From: Chitinophagaceae bacterium
GTDB lineage: Bacteria > Bacteroidota > Bacteroidia > Chitinophagales > Chitinophagaceae
Length of the DNA: 40,560 nt
Assembly: GCA_025363355.1 (NCBI GenBank)
Contig: JANYEB010000195.1
Span: 1-40,560, forward strand
Direction of reading: 5' to 3'
Shown: positions 1-8,980 of the stretch, piece after piece
Layout of the letters: every line of letters begins with the position of its first letter
How positions within the stretch are numbered: position 1 is the first letter of the stretch
The notes under the pieces: model-generated
Told to the model about the DNA's origin: nothing
Seen by the model: the letters and a program-made list of their open reading frames with translations, nothing else
Database searches by the model: none
Made by a program: the position numbers and the translations under genes

Positions 1-2
1 AA

Positions 3-701
3 GAAATTAAAGGATTACATTGTAAAATTTATTTTAATGAAAAAGAAGCAATCATTTCATCAATGAATTTGCTCTTATCTTCAGATACAAGTTCATTGGA
101 TATTGCTTTAAAAACAACTAATGAAGAAGAATATCAAAGTATTTTAAATTTCTATAAAAGATATATTTCTAAAGAATTCGAGGAATACAACAAAATAATT
201 AATGAAACAAAGATTTTAGAGGGTAACATTATACATAATATCAGAACAATTGTAACAAAACAAAAGGGTTACCACGTCGGGGGTATTAGAGATATATTTT
301 TTGCAGAAGATTCATTGATAGTGACTGCTCATTATAGCACTTATAGGTTTATAATAAAAAAAATAAATGATAATAATCATCTTTTTTGTATAACTCAATT
401 AACACAGCACGAGAGTGAAAATATTGAATCCAATATAAAGCAGTTTTTTAAAGATATTGATATGGATTTCAGTTGGGAAAATAATAGTACAGGACTATCA
501 GTATTTCAAGGCATTTTTAGGCAAAAAGTTGATAGTTCAAATCTACAAGATTTACAAGTAAATGAAAAAGATTTAATTGTGAAAACAGTATTAACTTTTA
601 TTGGCTGTAGTGAGGCATATATTGATATTATTAATTCAAATGATAATGAGGTTTATTCTCAGAGAGTTGCTTTGATGAGATATTCCCCCTACTCATCGTA
701 G
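3..701 (+). CDS. Hypothetical protein, 5' end outside window
   Basis: The reading frame is open from base 3 through the first internal ATG at 63 to the TAG at 699-701, so the gene starts upstream of the window and at least 232 residues are visible. I do not recognise the family. The visible part has no signal peptide and no membrane segment, is rich in Asn, Ile, Glu and Lys, and looks like a soluble cytoplasmic protein. It is followed by a hairpin-rich stretch and then by the 21-bp repeat array, so it may belong to an accessory block. That association is inference only. Confidence 0.6.
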   Translation, partial: EIKGLHCKIYFNEKEAIISSMNLLLSSDTSSLDIALKTTNEEEYQSILNFYKRYISKEFEEYNKIINETKILEGNIIHNIRTIVTKQKGYHVGGIRDIFFAEDSLIVTAHYSTYRFIIKKINDNNHLFCITQLTQHESENIESNIKQFFKDIDMDFSWENNSTGLSVFQGIFRQKVDSSNLQDLQVNEKDLIVKTVLTFIGCSEAYIDIINSNDNEVYSQRVALMRYSPYSS

Positions 702-878
702 TTTACAACTTTCCGCCTTTGTTGGTCTTCGCTTCCATCTTCGCCGATGTTGTGTGTTCTTTTTCTAGTGGTTGGTGTCCCAACATCCACAATTAATTTC
801 GGTTTGTGAAGACACAAACCGATAGCCTCAAAAAAGGAGTAACGGATAAAACACTAGTTTAAATTGCATTTCTAAGGC
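702..878. other. Hairpin-rich intergenic stretch
   Basis: No gene is seen here. The stretch has an 8-bp perfect hairpin at 800-821 (CGGTTTGT, loop GAAGAC, ACAAACCG) and a smaller one just before it (GTTGG/CCAAC around 769-784). There is no T-tract immediately after the larger hairpin, so it is not a typical terminator. It may be the end of an interspersed repeat or a structured 3' UTR of the upstream gene. Confidence 0.4.
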
Positions 879-1320
879 TGCAACATCGTACATCTGAAGC
901 ACTAAGTTGCACTTCCGAAGTACACAATCGGACTTAAGAAGTGCAACAGCATATCTAGAAATCCAAATTTGCTGCTAAATTAAGTGCAACAATGTAGTTC
1001 AGGGGTTAACTTGAGTAGTTCAGAACTGCAACATCAAACTTCAGAGTTACAAATTCGTACTTCAACAGGTAAATATCGTAGTTCTGAAGTACACTTTTTT
1101 GCATTAATCAGTACAAAATCGGACTTCACATGTGCAAAGTTTTACTTTGCTGGTGCAACATCGGACTTCAGATGTTCAAAGCTCTACTTTGCTGGTGCAA
1201 CATCGTATTTCCGAGGTATGAATTCGTAGTGCCGAGGTACTAAATCGTGCCTCAGAGGTGTAACATCGTAGTTCAGGAGTACAAACAGATAGTTGAAGGT
1301 ATTAGTTAATGCTTAGGAGG
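879..1320. repeat. Degenerate 21-bp tandem array, 21 units
   Basis: This stretch divides into 21 head-to-tail units. Eighteen are exactly 21 nt, two are 22 nt (963-984, 1090-1111) and one is 20 nt (1280-1299). The core consensus is close to GCAACATCGTACTTCAGA. Many unit junctions carry dyad symmetry of the form ACTTCnGAAGT (for example 911-921), and units 1112-1195 show a higher-order 42-nt period. No unit is strictly conserved and there are no spacers, so it is not a CRISPR array. The period is a multiple of three, which keeps a shadow frame open at 984-1229. Confidence 0.85.
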
Positions 1321-1348
1321 TATTTTTCACCACTGTTGAAGTTCTTTC

Positions 1349-2104
1349 CTAAAGTATCATTCCATCTTTTGCGGCTAATATATTGTAGCTACTATCATCT
1401 TGCATAAAAGCAATTATTTTATGCTGGGTTTTATCAAAGCCCTGAGGCACAGAAAACTCAATCACTTTTTGTTGATTACTTGCAGCAATAGTAACAATAT
1501 CTTTTACAATATTTATATGCTTTAATTGCTTTCCTTCATTTTCTCCACGAAACACTTTAGTTGTTGCATTTAATAGTATTAAAGCAAAATGAAGGGTAGT
1601 ATTTTGCTTTAATGAAATAGCGTAGTTAACAATAATTTTATTGTCAGTTTGTTTAGCATTGATAACAATATTTTCAGCTTTCACCATTTGTAATTCTTGT
1701 TGAACTGTAGCGTATAATTTACTGCTATTAGAACCTACAAATTCTTGTTTGCCATTTACCACAACTTGTGGTGTATAGGCACCATTCAATCCAAAATGTT
1801 CAACGTATTCTTGTTGCCTTGCAGTAAAGCTTGGTTTACTATAAACATCTTTCCAGCCCAGTCTATTCCAATAGTCAACGTGGTAGCTAAGCACATAAAT
1901 ATTTTCCTTTATTTCATTTGAAAGCCTCGCTACTAAAGCATCTGCAGATGGGCAACTAGAGCAACCTTCTGAAGTAAATAATTCAACAACTGCAAATCCT
2001 TGAACTGTGTTAGTATTTATTTTTTTAAAATCAACCTTATTATCACCCTTACCAAAAAGAAAGAATAAGGAAAGAATTGAAATTGCTGCTAATATAATTT
2101 TCAT
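1349..2104 (-). CDS. DUF1223 thioredoxin-like secreted protein
   Basis: The 251-residue protein has an N-terminal hydrophobic signal or anchor (residues 2-18). A thioredoxin-like segment follows with a CSSC redox-type motif at residues 48-51 in the context ELFTSEGCSSCPSAD. The later YHVDYWNRLGW and YTPQVVVNG motifs are typical of DUF1223. The C-terminal half is a beta-rich extension. The family is exported and presumed to act in thiol/disulfide chemistry, but its substrate is unknown. The gene stands alone, with the 21-bp array immediately downstream of its 3' end. Confidence 0.85.
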   Translation of the reverse strand: MKIILAAISILSLFFLFGKGDNKVDFKKINTNTVQGFAVVELFTSEGCSSCPSADALVARLSNEIKENIYVLSYHVDYWNRLGWKDVYSKPSFTARQQEYVEHFGLNGAYTPQVVVNGKQEFVGSNSSKLYATVQQELQMVKAENIVINAKQTDNKIIVNYAISLKQNTTLHFALILLNATTKVFRGENEGKQLKHINIVKDIVTIAASNQQKVIEFSVPQGFDKTQHKIIAFMQDDSSYNILAAKDGMIL

Positions 2105-2259
2105 TTTAATGTTTTATGTGTTTGATACGAAAAGTATAACAATAGCTTACAAAAATTTCATTTCTTCTTGTTGGAGTACAGACCTATAAACAAATCAACT
2201 TAAAAGTTTGGCTATATTGTAATATTCCAGCAATTTAGTTACTTATTTAAAAAACTAAT

Positions 2260-2787
2260 ATGCCCGAAGAGTTTGATATTAATGGTTCGTTTGAAGTAAG
2301 GCGAATGTCATCTGGCTCATTTGCACTTATTACACTTTATTTCTTGGTAGCATTTGTTCTTTTAACTGTGTATCTTTTTTATAACAACTCTTTGATTGTT
2401 ATATTATGCTGTTTATTTTTTATTGGTTTAGGCGTTTACAATGCATCAATAAAGCACAAAAATGATGATGTGTTTATAGAAATTGATGCCACAGGAATTT
2501 GGGTGCATAGTAGAGAAATTAGCACCTGGGATAATTATAAAGGAAGTTATGTTAATATAAAATACGATAGCGATTATGATAATTATACCGACAGACAATT
2601 GAACAATAGGAACAATAGAATAATGCAAAGGGTGATTAATATAGAGTTTTATAAAAAAGGAGAATCGGGCTACTTTATTCATCAACTATTATTTAATGGC
2701 AGCGAAGACAAGGTTGAAGATGAAGTGATTGATGCCATTGAGTTTTATTATAACCATAAAAGAAGAAGTGATAGATTAAGAGTATAA
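2260..2787 (+). CDS. Two-TM hypothetical protein, paralogue of 7932-8402
   Basis: The 175-residue protein starts with a short FEVRRM segment, has two adjacent hydrophobic helices (about residues 22-42 and 44-64), and ends in a soluble domain with IEIDATGIWV and a closing EDEVIDAIEFYYNH motif. The gene at 7932-8402 has the same layout and shared motifs (FEVKR, FFIGL, IEIDKDGIWV, YYKDGERGHFLNQLFFDG, YEVIDAI). The two are clear paralogues about 5 kb apart. The function is unknown. The pattern of a membrane hairpin plus a small cytosolic domain suggests a membrane-attached accessory protein, which is inference. Confidence 0.75.
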   Translation: MPEEFDINGSFEVRRMSSGSFALITLYFLVAFVLLTVYLFYNNSLIVILCCLFFIGLGVYNASIKHKNDDVFIEIDATGIWVHSREISTWDNYKGSYVNIKYDSDYDNYTDRQLNNRNNRIMQRVINIEFYKKGESGYFIHQLLFNGSEDKVEDEVIDAIEFYYNHKRRSDRLRV

Positions 2788-2796
2788 TTTACACAT

Positions 2797-2825
2797 AAAA
2801 AAGCCTCACTAAGTGAGGCTTTTTT
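2797..2825. terminator. Bidirectional terminator between convergent genes
   Basis: A perfect GCCTCAC-TAA-GTGAGGC hairpin is flanked by six A on the left and six T on the right. It can therefore stop transcription from the gene ending at 2787 on the plus strand and from the lipoprotein gene ending at 2834 on the minus strand. Confidence 0.85.
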
Positions 2826-2833
2826 ATGTAATG

Positions 2834-4537
2834 CTAATTCTTCAAATTTTTCAATATCCCTTTCAATTCATCATTACTCACCTTTGCAATACTAAATTCC
2901 AATGGAACATTTTTTTGAACTTTTGTATAGCCAGAACTTCCAAAAAAACTATTGGTTCCATCGCTTCCTAAAGCAACAGCCATCACATCTTCTCCAACAG
3001 GAATATTATTAAAATCATAGTTTCCTTGTTCATCTTTATTTGCAGAAATTAATGAGTTGATGTTTTTAAAAACAAGGTAAACTGTTAAACCCTTTGATTG
3101 CTCTTTGTTAATGATATTTGTTTTGCATATAATTTTTTCGGCAGGGGTATTATAAAATCTATCGCAATTAATCCATCCAAATTTATTAACATCAACAAAC
3201 ATTTTTTCGTTATTATTTAACTCAATACCAACTTTAATTTTGTCTAGCTGCACTAGATATTCATTAAATATTTTACTATAGTTTTCTTTGCAATATTTAT
3301 CAATTTTTTTCTCAATTATTTTTTTCATTTCAATAGGCAATGTTTTGCAATTATTGGTTACTACAATGCTATCAATTACAAACTGACTAATACTGTTGTT
3401 TCTTTCAATTATAAATTCGTAGTTAATAGGATCTTTAGAATTTTTATCAAATACTCTTGCTCTATCAATGCATTCTGCATTTTGCAGCATATCTAATAAA
3501 TATTTTTTTTGAGCATCTGTAAACTCACCATAAGAGAGGCTTTTAATAACATCCTCCATTCTAAATCCATTATCCATAATTTTTTTTCTTGAGAGATCGT
3601 TTTTATTAAACTCCCAAACTTCACTGCATATCTGATTGATACCTCCTTTTTCAACCCAATAACTAAAATAGTTTTCGCCATCCATATCATAATAATGGTC
3701 ATCATAATATGCCCCTCCAAAACAACCCCAATCTATTTTTAAACCTTTAGCTTTAACAGTGCTTTTAATCCCTTGCATTAAACCAACTCTTCCATTATTT
3801 GTATTGTTAGATTTAACAAAACTTGTATTTGCAGGCTTCCAGTTTATTGTTCCATCTGCCTTCTTTTCACCATAAAAAAGAGAGAAGCCAGGTTTCACTT
3901 CAATAGCACTCTCAAGCTTGTAACTCTTGCCATCTTTAAGTTTCACAGCTTCTCCATTGCTGGTTGCATCAATATACCATGAGCCACCACTTTCTAAAAT
4001 CTGGTTATCACTAACAGTTGGCGAATGCATAGCCAGCATATCAAAACTATTTTTCATTTCCATCACCTTTACTTCAACTGGAGCTGTTAGGGACTTTCCA
4101 CTTTCTGTAACCAAATCACTTGTTTTGATGGTTATTACTGAACCTTTTTTTGTTGAAATAGTTGTGGTTGCATTACTTATTGGTATGGAGTATTTTTCTT
4201 TAACAACAACTGTATTAAAATTTTCTCTTAAAAAGTTTGACGTTGTTGCTGTATTAACTTTACTATTTGCTTTGCTAACATAATTATCATTGATTTCGTT
4301 TAATGGGTTGCTTTGTTTTGAAGTGTTAACATTACTTGTTTCTGTTGGCTTATTAGTTTGGTTTGTGTGTGCATTTGAAATTACTGGCTGGGGATTCTGG
4401 TGTACTGTTATTTGTGTTGAATTTGCGTTACTATCAGGTTTAGAACTTTGTGATGAAACTACTGTGGTTGCAGTGTTTTCAGTGTTATTGCAAGATATCA
4501 TTAGAATACCTGCAACAAATAAAATGATTGTTTTCAT
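2834..4537 (-). CDS. Large hypothetical lipoprotein
   Basis: The 567-residue protein begins with a lipoprotein signal (MKTIILFVAGILMISC, Cys16), so it is probably anchored in the envelope. Residues 20-100 are a Ser/Thr/Asn-rich linker. The next part (about 110-230) contains segments such as GSVITIKTSDLV, GKSLTAPVEVKVMEM and ILESGGSWYIDATSNG, a beta-sandwich pattern seen in many Bacteroidota surface lipoproteins. The remainder has no motif I recognise and ends in a small beta domain. The function is unknown. The gene is monocistronic and converges on the gene at 2260. Confidence 0.75.
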   Translation of the reverse strand: MKTIILFVAGILMISCNNTENTATTVVSSQSSKPDSNANSTQITVHQNPQPVISNAHTNQTNKPTETSNVNTSKQSNPLNEINDNYVSKANSKVNTATTSNFLRENFNTVVVKEKYSIPISNATTTISTKKGSVITIKTSDLVTESGKSLTAPVEVKVMEMKNSFDMLAMHSPTVSDNQILESGGSWYIDATSNGEAVKLKDGKSYKLESAIEVKPGFSLFYGEKKADGTINWKPANTSFVKSNNTNNGRVGLMQGIKSTVKAKGLKIDWGCFGGAYYDDHYYDMDGENYFSYWVEKGGINQICSEVWEFNKNDLSRKKIMDNGFRMEDVIKSLSYGEFTDAQKKYLLDMLQNAECIDRARVFDKNSKDPINYEFIIERNNSISQFVIDSIVVTNNCKTLPIEMKKIIEKKIDKYCKENYSKIFNEYLVQLDKIKVGIELNNNEKMFVDVNKFGWINCDRFYNTPAEKIICKTNIINKEQSKGLTVYLVFKNINSLISANKDEQGNYDFNNIPVGEDVMAVALGSDGTNSFFGSSGYTKVQKNVPLEFSIAKVSNDELKGILKNLKN

Positions 4538-4792
4538 AATGCAATTTTTTGATGAAAGTGTAAAGTAGTTTCTCTTTTCTAAAGAAAAAGTTAAGAATAA
4601 CTACGCATTAAAAATTTCACAAAACATTATATAAATTATTGTTAAGATTTTATCTTCATTCAATAAAAAGCAAATACACACATCTGATATGTGAATGGTA
4701 TAATTTTTTTATACAATTGTATAAAAGTTAAGCCAGCAATGCGATTCATCTTTGTGGTGTAATTATTCAATCACAATTAAAAATTAAACAAA

Positions 4793-5554
4793 ATGAAAAA
4801 GATTAATGTTATTTTATGCCTAATTATATTTAGTGCAACAATGAATGCTTGTAAAAAAGATGAAGCATCAACCACTTATACCTATAATGTAAAAATGACA
4901 GATGGTCCAGGACCTTACAATGCAGTTTATATTGATTTGCAAGGTGTAGAAGTTATTGGAAGTGATGGGAGTACTGTTTTATTAAATGTACATTCGGGTA
5001 TTTACAATTTATTAAACTTCTCTAATGGAGTTGATACTTTAATTGCAACAGGAGGTTTAAATGTTGCTACCGTGCAACAGATAAGATTAATTTTAGGAAC
5101 TAATAACTCTGTAGTGGTTAATAATGTTAGCTATCCGTTAAGTACACCAAGTGCCGATCAAACAGGCTTAAAACTTCAAGTACATCAAACATTACAAGCC
5201 GGCGTTGCTTATACAGTGTTATTAGATTTTGATGCTAATAAATCTATTGTTGAAACAGGAAGTGGAACCTACAAATTAAAACCTGTTATTAGAACTGTTG
5301 AAACTGCTATTAGTGGTTCAATAAAAGGCAAAATTTCAGTTGCAGGAACACTTGCGTATGTAACAGCAACTTCTGCATCAAATGTTACTTACTCATCGCA
5401 TGTTGCAACTACTGGAGACTTTATGTTAATGGGTCTTCCTGCAGGAGTTTACTCTCTTACAGTAACACCATTATTACCTTTAATGCCAGTAACAAAAACA
5501 AATATTAATGTTACTACAAGTCTTACCACAGACATTGGTGTTGTTGTTCTTTAA
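4793..5554 (+). CDS. DUF4382 lipoprotein
   Basis: The 253-residue protein has a lipoprotein signal ending at Cys20 (TMNAC). The region TYTYNVKMTDGPGPYNAVYIDLQGVEV followed by LLNFSNGVDTLIATGGL and QIRLILG is diagnostic of DUF4382. A C-terminal beta domain (about 170-253, with GDFMLMGLPAGVYSLTVTP) resembles carboxypeptidase-regulatory or CNA-B-like folds. It is predicted to be surface-exposed and its role is unknown. A strong terminator follows at 5604. Confidence 0.88.
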   Translation: MKKINVILCLIIFSATMNACKKDEASTTYTYNVKMTDGPGPYNAVYIDLQGVEVIGSDGSTVLLNVHSGIYNLLNFSNGVDTLIATGGLNVATVQQIRLILGTNNSVVVNNVSYPLSTPSADQTGLKLQVHQTLQAGVAYTVLLDFDANKSIVETGSGTYKLKPVIRTVETAISGSIKGKISVAGTLAYVTATSASNVTYSSHVATTGDFMLMGLPAGVYSLTVTPLLPLMPVTKTNINVTTSLTTDIGVVVL

Positions 5555-5603
5555 CATAGGTAATTTAAAGCATTACAACAATTACTAATTTAAGATTTAG
5601 TAA

Positions 5604-5628
5604 AACCAGCCTTTCGGCTGGTTTTTTA
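5604..5628 (+). terminator. Rho-independent terminator
   Basis: AACCAGCC, loop TTTC, GGCTGGTT and then a T-tract form an 8-bp perfect stem 50 nt after the DUF4382 lipoprotein stop codon. Confidence 0.9.
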
Positions 5629-5763
5629 TTGCTGTATCATACAACTTTAACTTGTGGCTGTAGCCTCACTTAAGTCATTGAATATTTAGATTTGTAAAAG
5701 ACCTAGAGTTTTATAAAGCTGCATATAAATGTGTCTAAATATTATATTCGCAAAAAATAATCA

Positions 5764-6906
5764 ATGCAGCAAACCAACACAAGATTCAAATTTGGAGAAG
5801 GGAAAATTAGTGGTGCTATTTCAATTTTTTTAGCAGTATTAGCTTTCTTAGCAATATTCTGTTTCAAATTTCCAGAAGTATTTACCTCGCCTGAGTTTAG
5901 AGAAATATATACAGCAAGCTCAATGCAAACATTACTGGTATCAACCATTATTGCATCTTTCTTTTTTGCTGTGCTTAGCTTTATTCTTAGCCATAAAAAA
6001 GCTTGGGCTGCTTATGGATTAATTATTAATACAGCGGCAATTGTTTTAGGTGGTTTTACTATACAAGGCAGGGCTGTAAGTAAAACCAGTTGGCATTTAG
6101 GATTAGATTGGCTATTGCTGGATTTACTTTTAATGGCAGTAATTTTTGTGCCAATAGAAATGATTTGGCCAAAGAATAAAGAGCAAACAAAGTTTCATAC
6201 AGAGTGGAGAACAGATCTTGTTTATTTTGTGATTAGCCATTTATTCATTCAATTTTTTGGGGTCATTACACAAAAGCCTGCAACACTATTTTTTGGTTGG
6301 ATGGGACTTACAGGTTTACATACTTGGGTGCAAGGTTTGCCATTTATTTTAGAGTTATTATTTGCTTTTGTTGTCACAGATTTGTTTCAATATTGGGCAC
6401 ATCGCATTTTTCACTCACACTCATATTTATGGAGATTCCACTCTGTTCATCATTCTACAAAACAAATGGATTGGTTAGCAGGTAGCAGAACACATTTTAT
6501 AGATATATTTTTTACTCGTGCAATGACATTTATTCCATTGTATGTTTTTGGCTTTAGCTCAATTGTTTTTAATAGCTATATTATTTTTATGGCAATACAC
6601 GCAGTTTTAATTCACGCCAACACTCGCATTAATTTTGGTTTTTTAAAATACATATTTGCTACACCTCAATACCATCATTGGCATCATTGTGAAGATCCAA
6701 AGTATTATGGAAAAAATTTTGCCACCATTTTTCCTTTTATTGATAGAATATTTGGCACGTATTATTTACCAGGAAATATTTGGCCAGAAGGAACAGGATT
6801 ACACGAAGCAAATTATCCAAAAGGTTACATGAAACAGTTGGTATATCCCTTTACCAAAAGCCCTTTTGATGGTGATTTGAATATGGAAGAAAGAACAGAA
6901 AGATGA
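5764..6906 (+). CDS. Sterol desaturase/fatty acid hydroxylase family membrane protein
   Basis: The 380-residue protein has several membrane helices in its N-terminal half (about 15-35, 55-75, 83-100, 115-132). It then carries the His-rich diiron signature of the fatty acid hydroxylase superfamily: HRIFH (about 213-217), HSVHH (about 225-229), a further His pair near 280 and HHWHH (about 304-308). Such enzymes hydroxylate or desaturate lipids at the membrane; the substrate cannot be told from sequence. A -7-like box TATATTCG lies at 5743-5750, 13 nt before the ATG. Confidence 0.9.
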   Translation: MQQTNTRFKFGEGKISGAISIFLAVLAFLAIFCFKFPEVFTSPEFREIYTASSMQTLLVSTIIASFFFAVLSFILSHKKAWAAYGLIINTAAIVLGGFTIQGRAVSKTSWHLGLDWLLLDLLLMAVIFVPIEMIWPKNKEQTKFHTEWRTDLVYFVISHLFIQFFGVITQKPATLFFGWMGLTGLHTWVQGLPFILELLFAFVVTDLFQYWAHRIFHSHSYLWRFHSVHHSTKQMDWLAGSRTHFIDIFFTRAMTFIPLYVFGFSSIVFNSYIIFMAIHAVLIHANTRINFGFLKYIFATPQYHHWHHCEDPKYYGKNFATIFPFIDRIFGTYYLPGNIWPEGTGLHEANYPKGYMKQLVYPFTKSPFDGDLNMEERTER

Positions 6907-6944
6907 TTCATATTGCAATGCTTTTCCAACTTTACGCTTACATA

Positions 6945-7394
6945 TTATTTCCAAATTGATTCACGCAAAATACTATCTAAATTATTTTCAGAAATAAAAT
7001 AATAGAGTCTGAATAAATGATAAACAGCTAAGAAAATTGCTAAGAAATAAGCAAGTTTCTTGTTGTATAAAATACTTTTAAAATAAAAATTTTCAGTAAA
7101 TAACGAAGTAGTTAGTGTGGCAATAATAGCTAAACAAAAAGCCACAACCAAAGGTCCAAAAATGTGATATGAAATACTTTTTACAACATTTCCTTCATAA
7201 AGAAAAATGATTGATTTTGTGATGCCACAACCTGGACAAGGGAAGCCAGTAAGCATTTTAATTGGACATAAGGATTGAGAATGTTCAAGATGTTCTGTAA
7301 CAGTATTAAGCATTATAAGATATGGAATTGCAAGCGTTAATAACGCACCTGCAATTCCATATAATTTACGAGTATTAGCAATACTAATCTTCAT
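6945..7394 (-). CDS. DUF2752 membrane protein
   Basis: The 149-residue protein has three predicted membrane helices. It carries the DUF2752 hallmark CPIKMLTGFPCPGCGITKS (about residues 43-61) with its paired Cys-Pro motifs. Its function is unknown. The start overlaps the 3' end of the DUF4234 gene by 11 nt, so the two are co-transcribed and probably translationally coupled. Confidence 0.85.
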   Translation of the reverse strand: MKISIANTRKLYGIAGALLTLAIPYLIMLNTVTEHLEHSQSLCPIKMLTGFPCPGCGITKSIIFLYEGNVVKSISYHIFGPLVVAFCLAIIATLTTSLFTENFYFKSILYNKKLAYFLAIFLAVYHLFRLYYFISENNLDSILRESIWK

Positions 7395-7746
7395 AAAGTT
7401 TATTAATATCTCCTTGCAAAATCATAGCAGACACCACAGGAAATAAAAATCCCATAACTACCAAAAGTGTGGTTTGATCTTTATTGTATTGTCCTGTTCT
7501 TTCATAAATTCTAGGCAAACCTTCTTTACCAGCTAAATAATAGAAATACAAATTCACAGGCATACAACAACCAGCAAAAATGGCTATCGGTTCAGATATA
7601 ACTTCTTTGCCTGAAACTGCATTAATTACTTCGGCCGTTTTAATATTCCAATAAATAAGGTATAAACCACAGGTAATAATACCTAAAATTAAAACCACAA
7701 CGGGGTCGTTTTTAAATCGTGGAATTGGTTGTTGCTCCATAAACAA
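7384..7746 (-). CDS. DUF4234 membrane protein
   Basis: The 120-residue protein has hydrophobic segments and the DUF4234-like opening VVVLILGIITCGLYLIYWNI (residues about 17-36), a second helix around 53-66 and a third near 90-112. It is the first gene of a two-gene operon with the DUF2752 protein. The pairing suggests that both act in the same membrane process, which is unknown. Confidence 0.8.
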   Translation of the reverse strand: MFMEQQPIPRFKNDPVVVLILGIITCGLYLIYWNIKTAEVINAVSGKEVISEPIAIFAGCCMPVNLYFYYLAGKEGLPRIYERTGQYNKDQTTLLVVMGFLFPVVSAMILQGDINKLYED

Positions 7747-7931
7747 TTTTTTAATATTTTGGTTAATAATGTTGCCAAATTAGATAAAATCATCATTGCA
7801 GAAAATAGTTTTTTTAAGAGTTTTAAAATTTGAACCTTTTTAATAGTAAATGATGAAAGCTTTTAACATTTATGCAACAAATAAAATTGTAGTTTCGTCT
7901 CATCAAAGGCTTTAAAAACTTCAGCTAACAA

Positions 7932-8402
7932 ATGAGGGTCAGTATAAACACCAAAAACAGTTTTGAAGTAAAACGAACATCATATTATGTGTTCATTAAA
8001 GCCATACTATGTTTTGTATGGGGCATTTTATTAGCATTATCATTCATAAAATCTCCTATTCTATACTATCTAACGCTCATTTTTTTTATAGGCTTAAGCG
8101 TTTTTATTATCAGTAGAAAAGATAAAGATGCAAGTATATATATTGAGATTGACAAAGATGGTATTTGGGTGCAAAATCAGTTGTTGACAGATTGGAACAA
8201 TTATATTGGCAGCTCTATAAAAAAAGAATATGTAGAAGATAATAGTACAGAGAAGCTAATCATTAATGTTAAGTATTATAAAGATGGTGAAAGAGGACAT
8301 TTTTTAAATCAACTTTTTTTTGATGGGAATGAAGATAAAACAGAATACGAAGTAATAGATGCTATACAATGTTTCTATGAAAATAGAATGCTTAAATTAT
8401 AA
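7932..8402 (+). CDS. Two-TM hypothetical protein, paralogue of 2260-2787
   Basis: The 156-residue protein has FEVKR near the N-terminus, two adjacent membrane helices (about 22-42 and 44-62), then a soluble domain with IEIDKDGIWV and EYEVIDAIQCFYENR. It aligns along its whole length with the gene at 2260 apart from a shorter middle loop. The function is unknown. A -7-like box TAGTTTCG lies at 7890-7897. Confidence 0.75.
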   Translation: MRVSINTKNSFEVKRTSYYVFIKAILCFVWGILLALSFIKSPILYYLTLIFFIGLSVFIISRKDKDASIYIEIDKDGIWVQNQLLTDWNNYIGSSIKKEYVEDNSTEKLIINVKYYKDGERGHFLNQLFFDGNEDKTEYEVIDAIQCFYENRMLKL

Positions 8403-8473
8403 AATTAGTCATAATTTTATTTATTGCTGACAAATAATTTTGTTCTTTATTTATTAACCCAAATTTAAATAAT

Positions 8474-8911
8474 ATGCCACACACTACTGTTATTATCGAG
8501 CAAACATTTAATGCCCCTATTGCCAAAGTTTGGAACGCCTTAACCAACAAAGATGAAATGAGAAAATGGTATTTCAACATTGAAGATTTTGAACTGGAAG
8601 TAGGAAATAAATTTCATTTTTCTGCCGGTTCTCCAGAAAAAGAATATCTGCATTTGTGCAAGATTACAGAAATAATTCCTGAAAAAAAATTAGTATATAC
8701 TTGGAAATATGATGGCTTTGCTGGCTCCTCTTTATTAAGTTTTAAACTTATTGAACAAGACCATAAAACCTATTTAAAACTCACACATACTGATCTTGAA
8801 ACCTTTGCAGAAAATGGAAAAGATTTTGCCATTACAAGTTTTAATGAAGGCTGGAATCACATCATTAATATTGGATTAAAAAAATATCTTGAGACCACTG
8901 TTAATGCCTAA
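8474..8911 (+). CDS. SRPBCC/AHSA1-family protein
   Basis: The 145-residue single-domain protein starts VIIEQTFNAPIAKVWNALTNKDEMRKWYF, the usual start of the AHSA1/START-like helix-grip fold. It continues with ITEIIPEKKLVYTWKYDG and ends with SFNEGWNHIINIGLKKYLE, both typical. Members bind hydrophobic ligands or act as chaperone-like proteins; no specific ligand can be predicted. A perfect -7 box TAATTTTG lies at 8435-8442 without a good -33 TTG. Confidence 0.9.
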   Translation: MPHTTVIIEQTFNAPIAKVWNALTNKDEMRKWYFNIEDFELEVGNKFHFSAGSPEKEYLHLCKITEIIPEKKLVYTWKYDGFAGSSLLSFKLIEQDHKTYLKLTHTDLETFAENGKDFAITSFNEGWNHIINIGLKKYLETTVNA

Positions 8912-8936
8912 TTTATATTGGTTTTAAACTGATAAT

Positions 8937-8966
8937 TTGTTTGGTTTGTAAATCTTTCTATTATTG
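8937..8966 (+). promoter_or_regulatory. Candidate Bacteroidota-type promoter
   Basis: TTG at 8937-8939 and TATTATTG at 8959-8966 are separated by 19 nt. This matches TTG-N19-TAnnTTTG with one mismatch and lies just upstream of the ATG at 8981. Confidence 0.4.
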
Positions 8967-8980
8967 TATAAAATATAAGA

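Noticed and set aside
984-1229. Open frame of 81 codons in the first repeat array
   Set aside because: The frame is open because the repeat period is a multiple of three; it has no family match, and the repeat continues through its stop codon on both sides.
879-1320. CRISPR array
   Set aside because: There is no alternation of constant repeats and unique spacers; all units are variants of one 21-nt sequence, and no cas genes are nearby.
3927-4568. Two plus-strand open frames opposite the large lipoprotein gene
   Set aside because: They are shadows of the minus-strand lipoprotein, which has a clear signal and lipobox.
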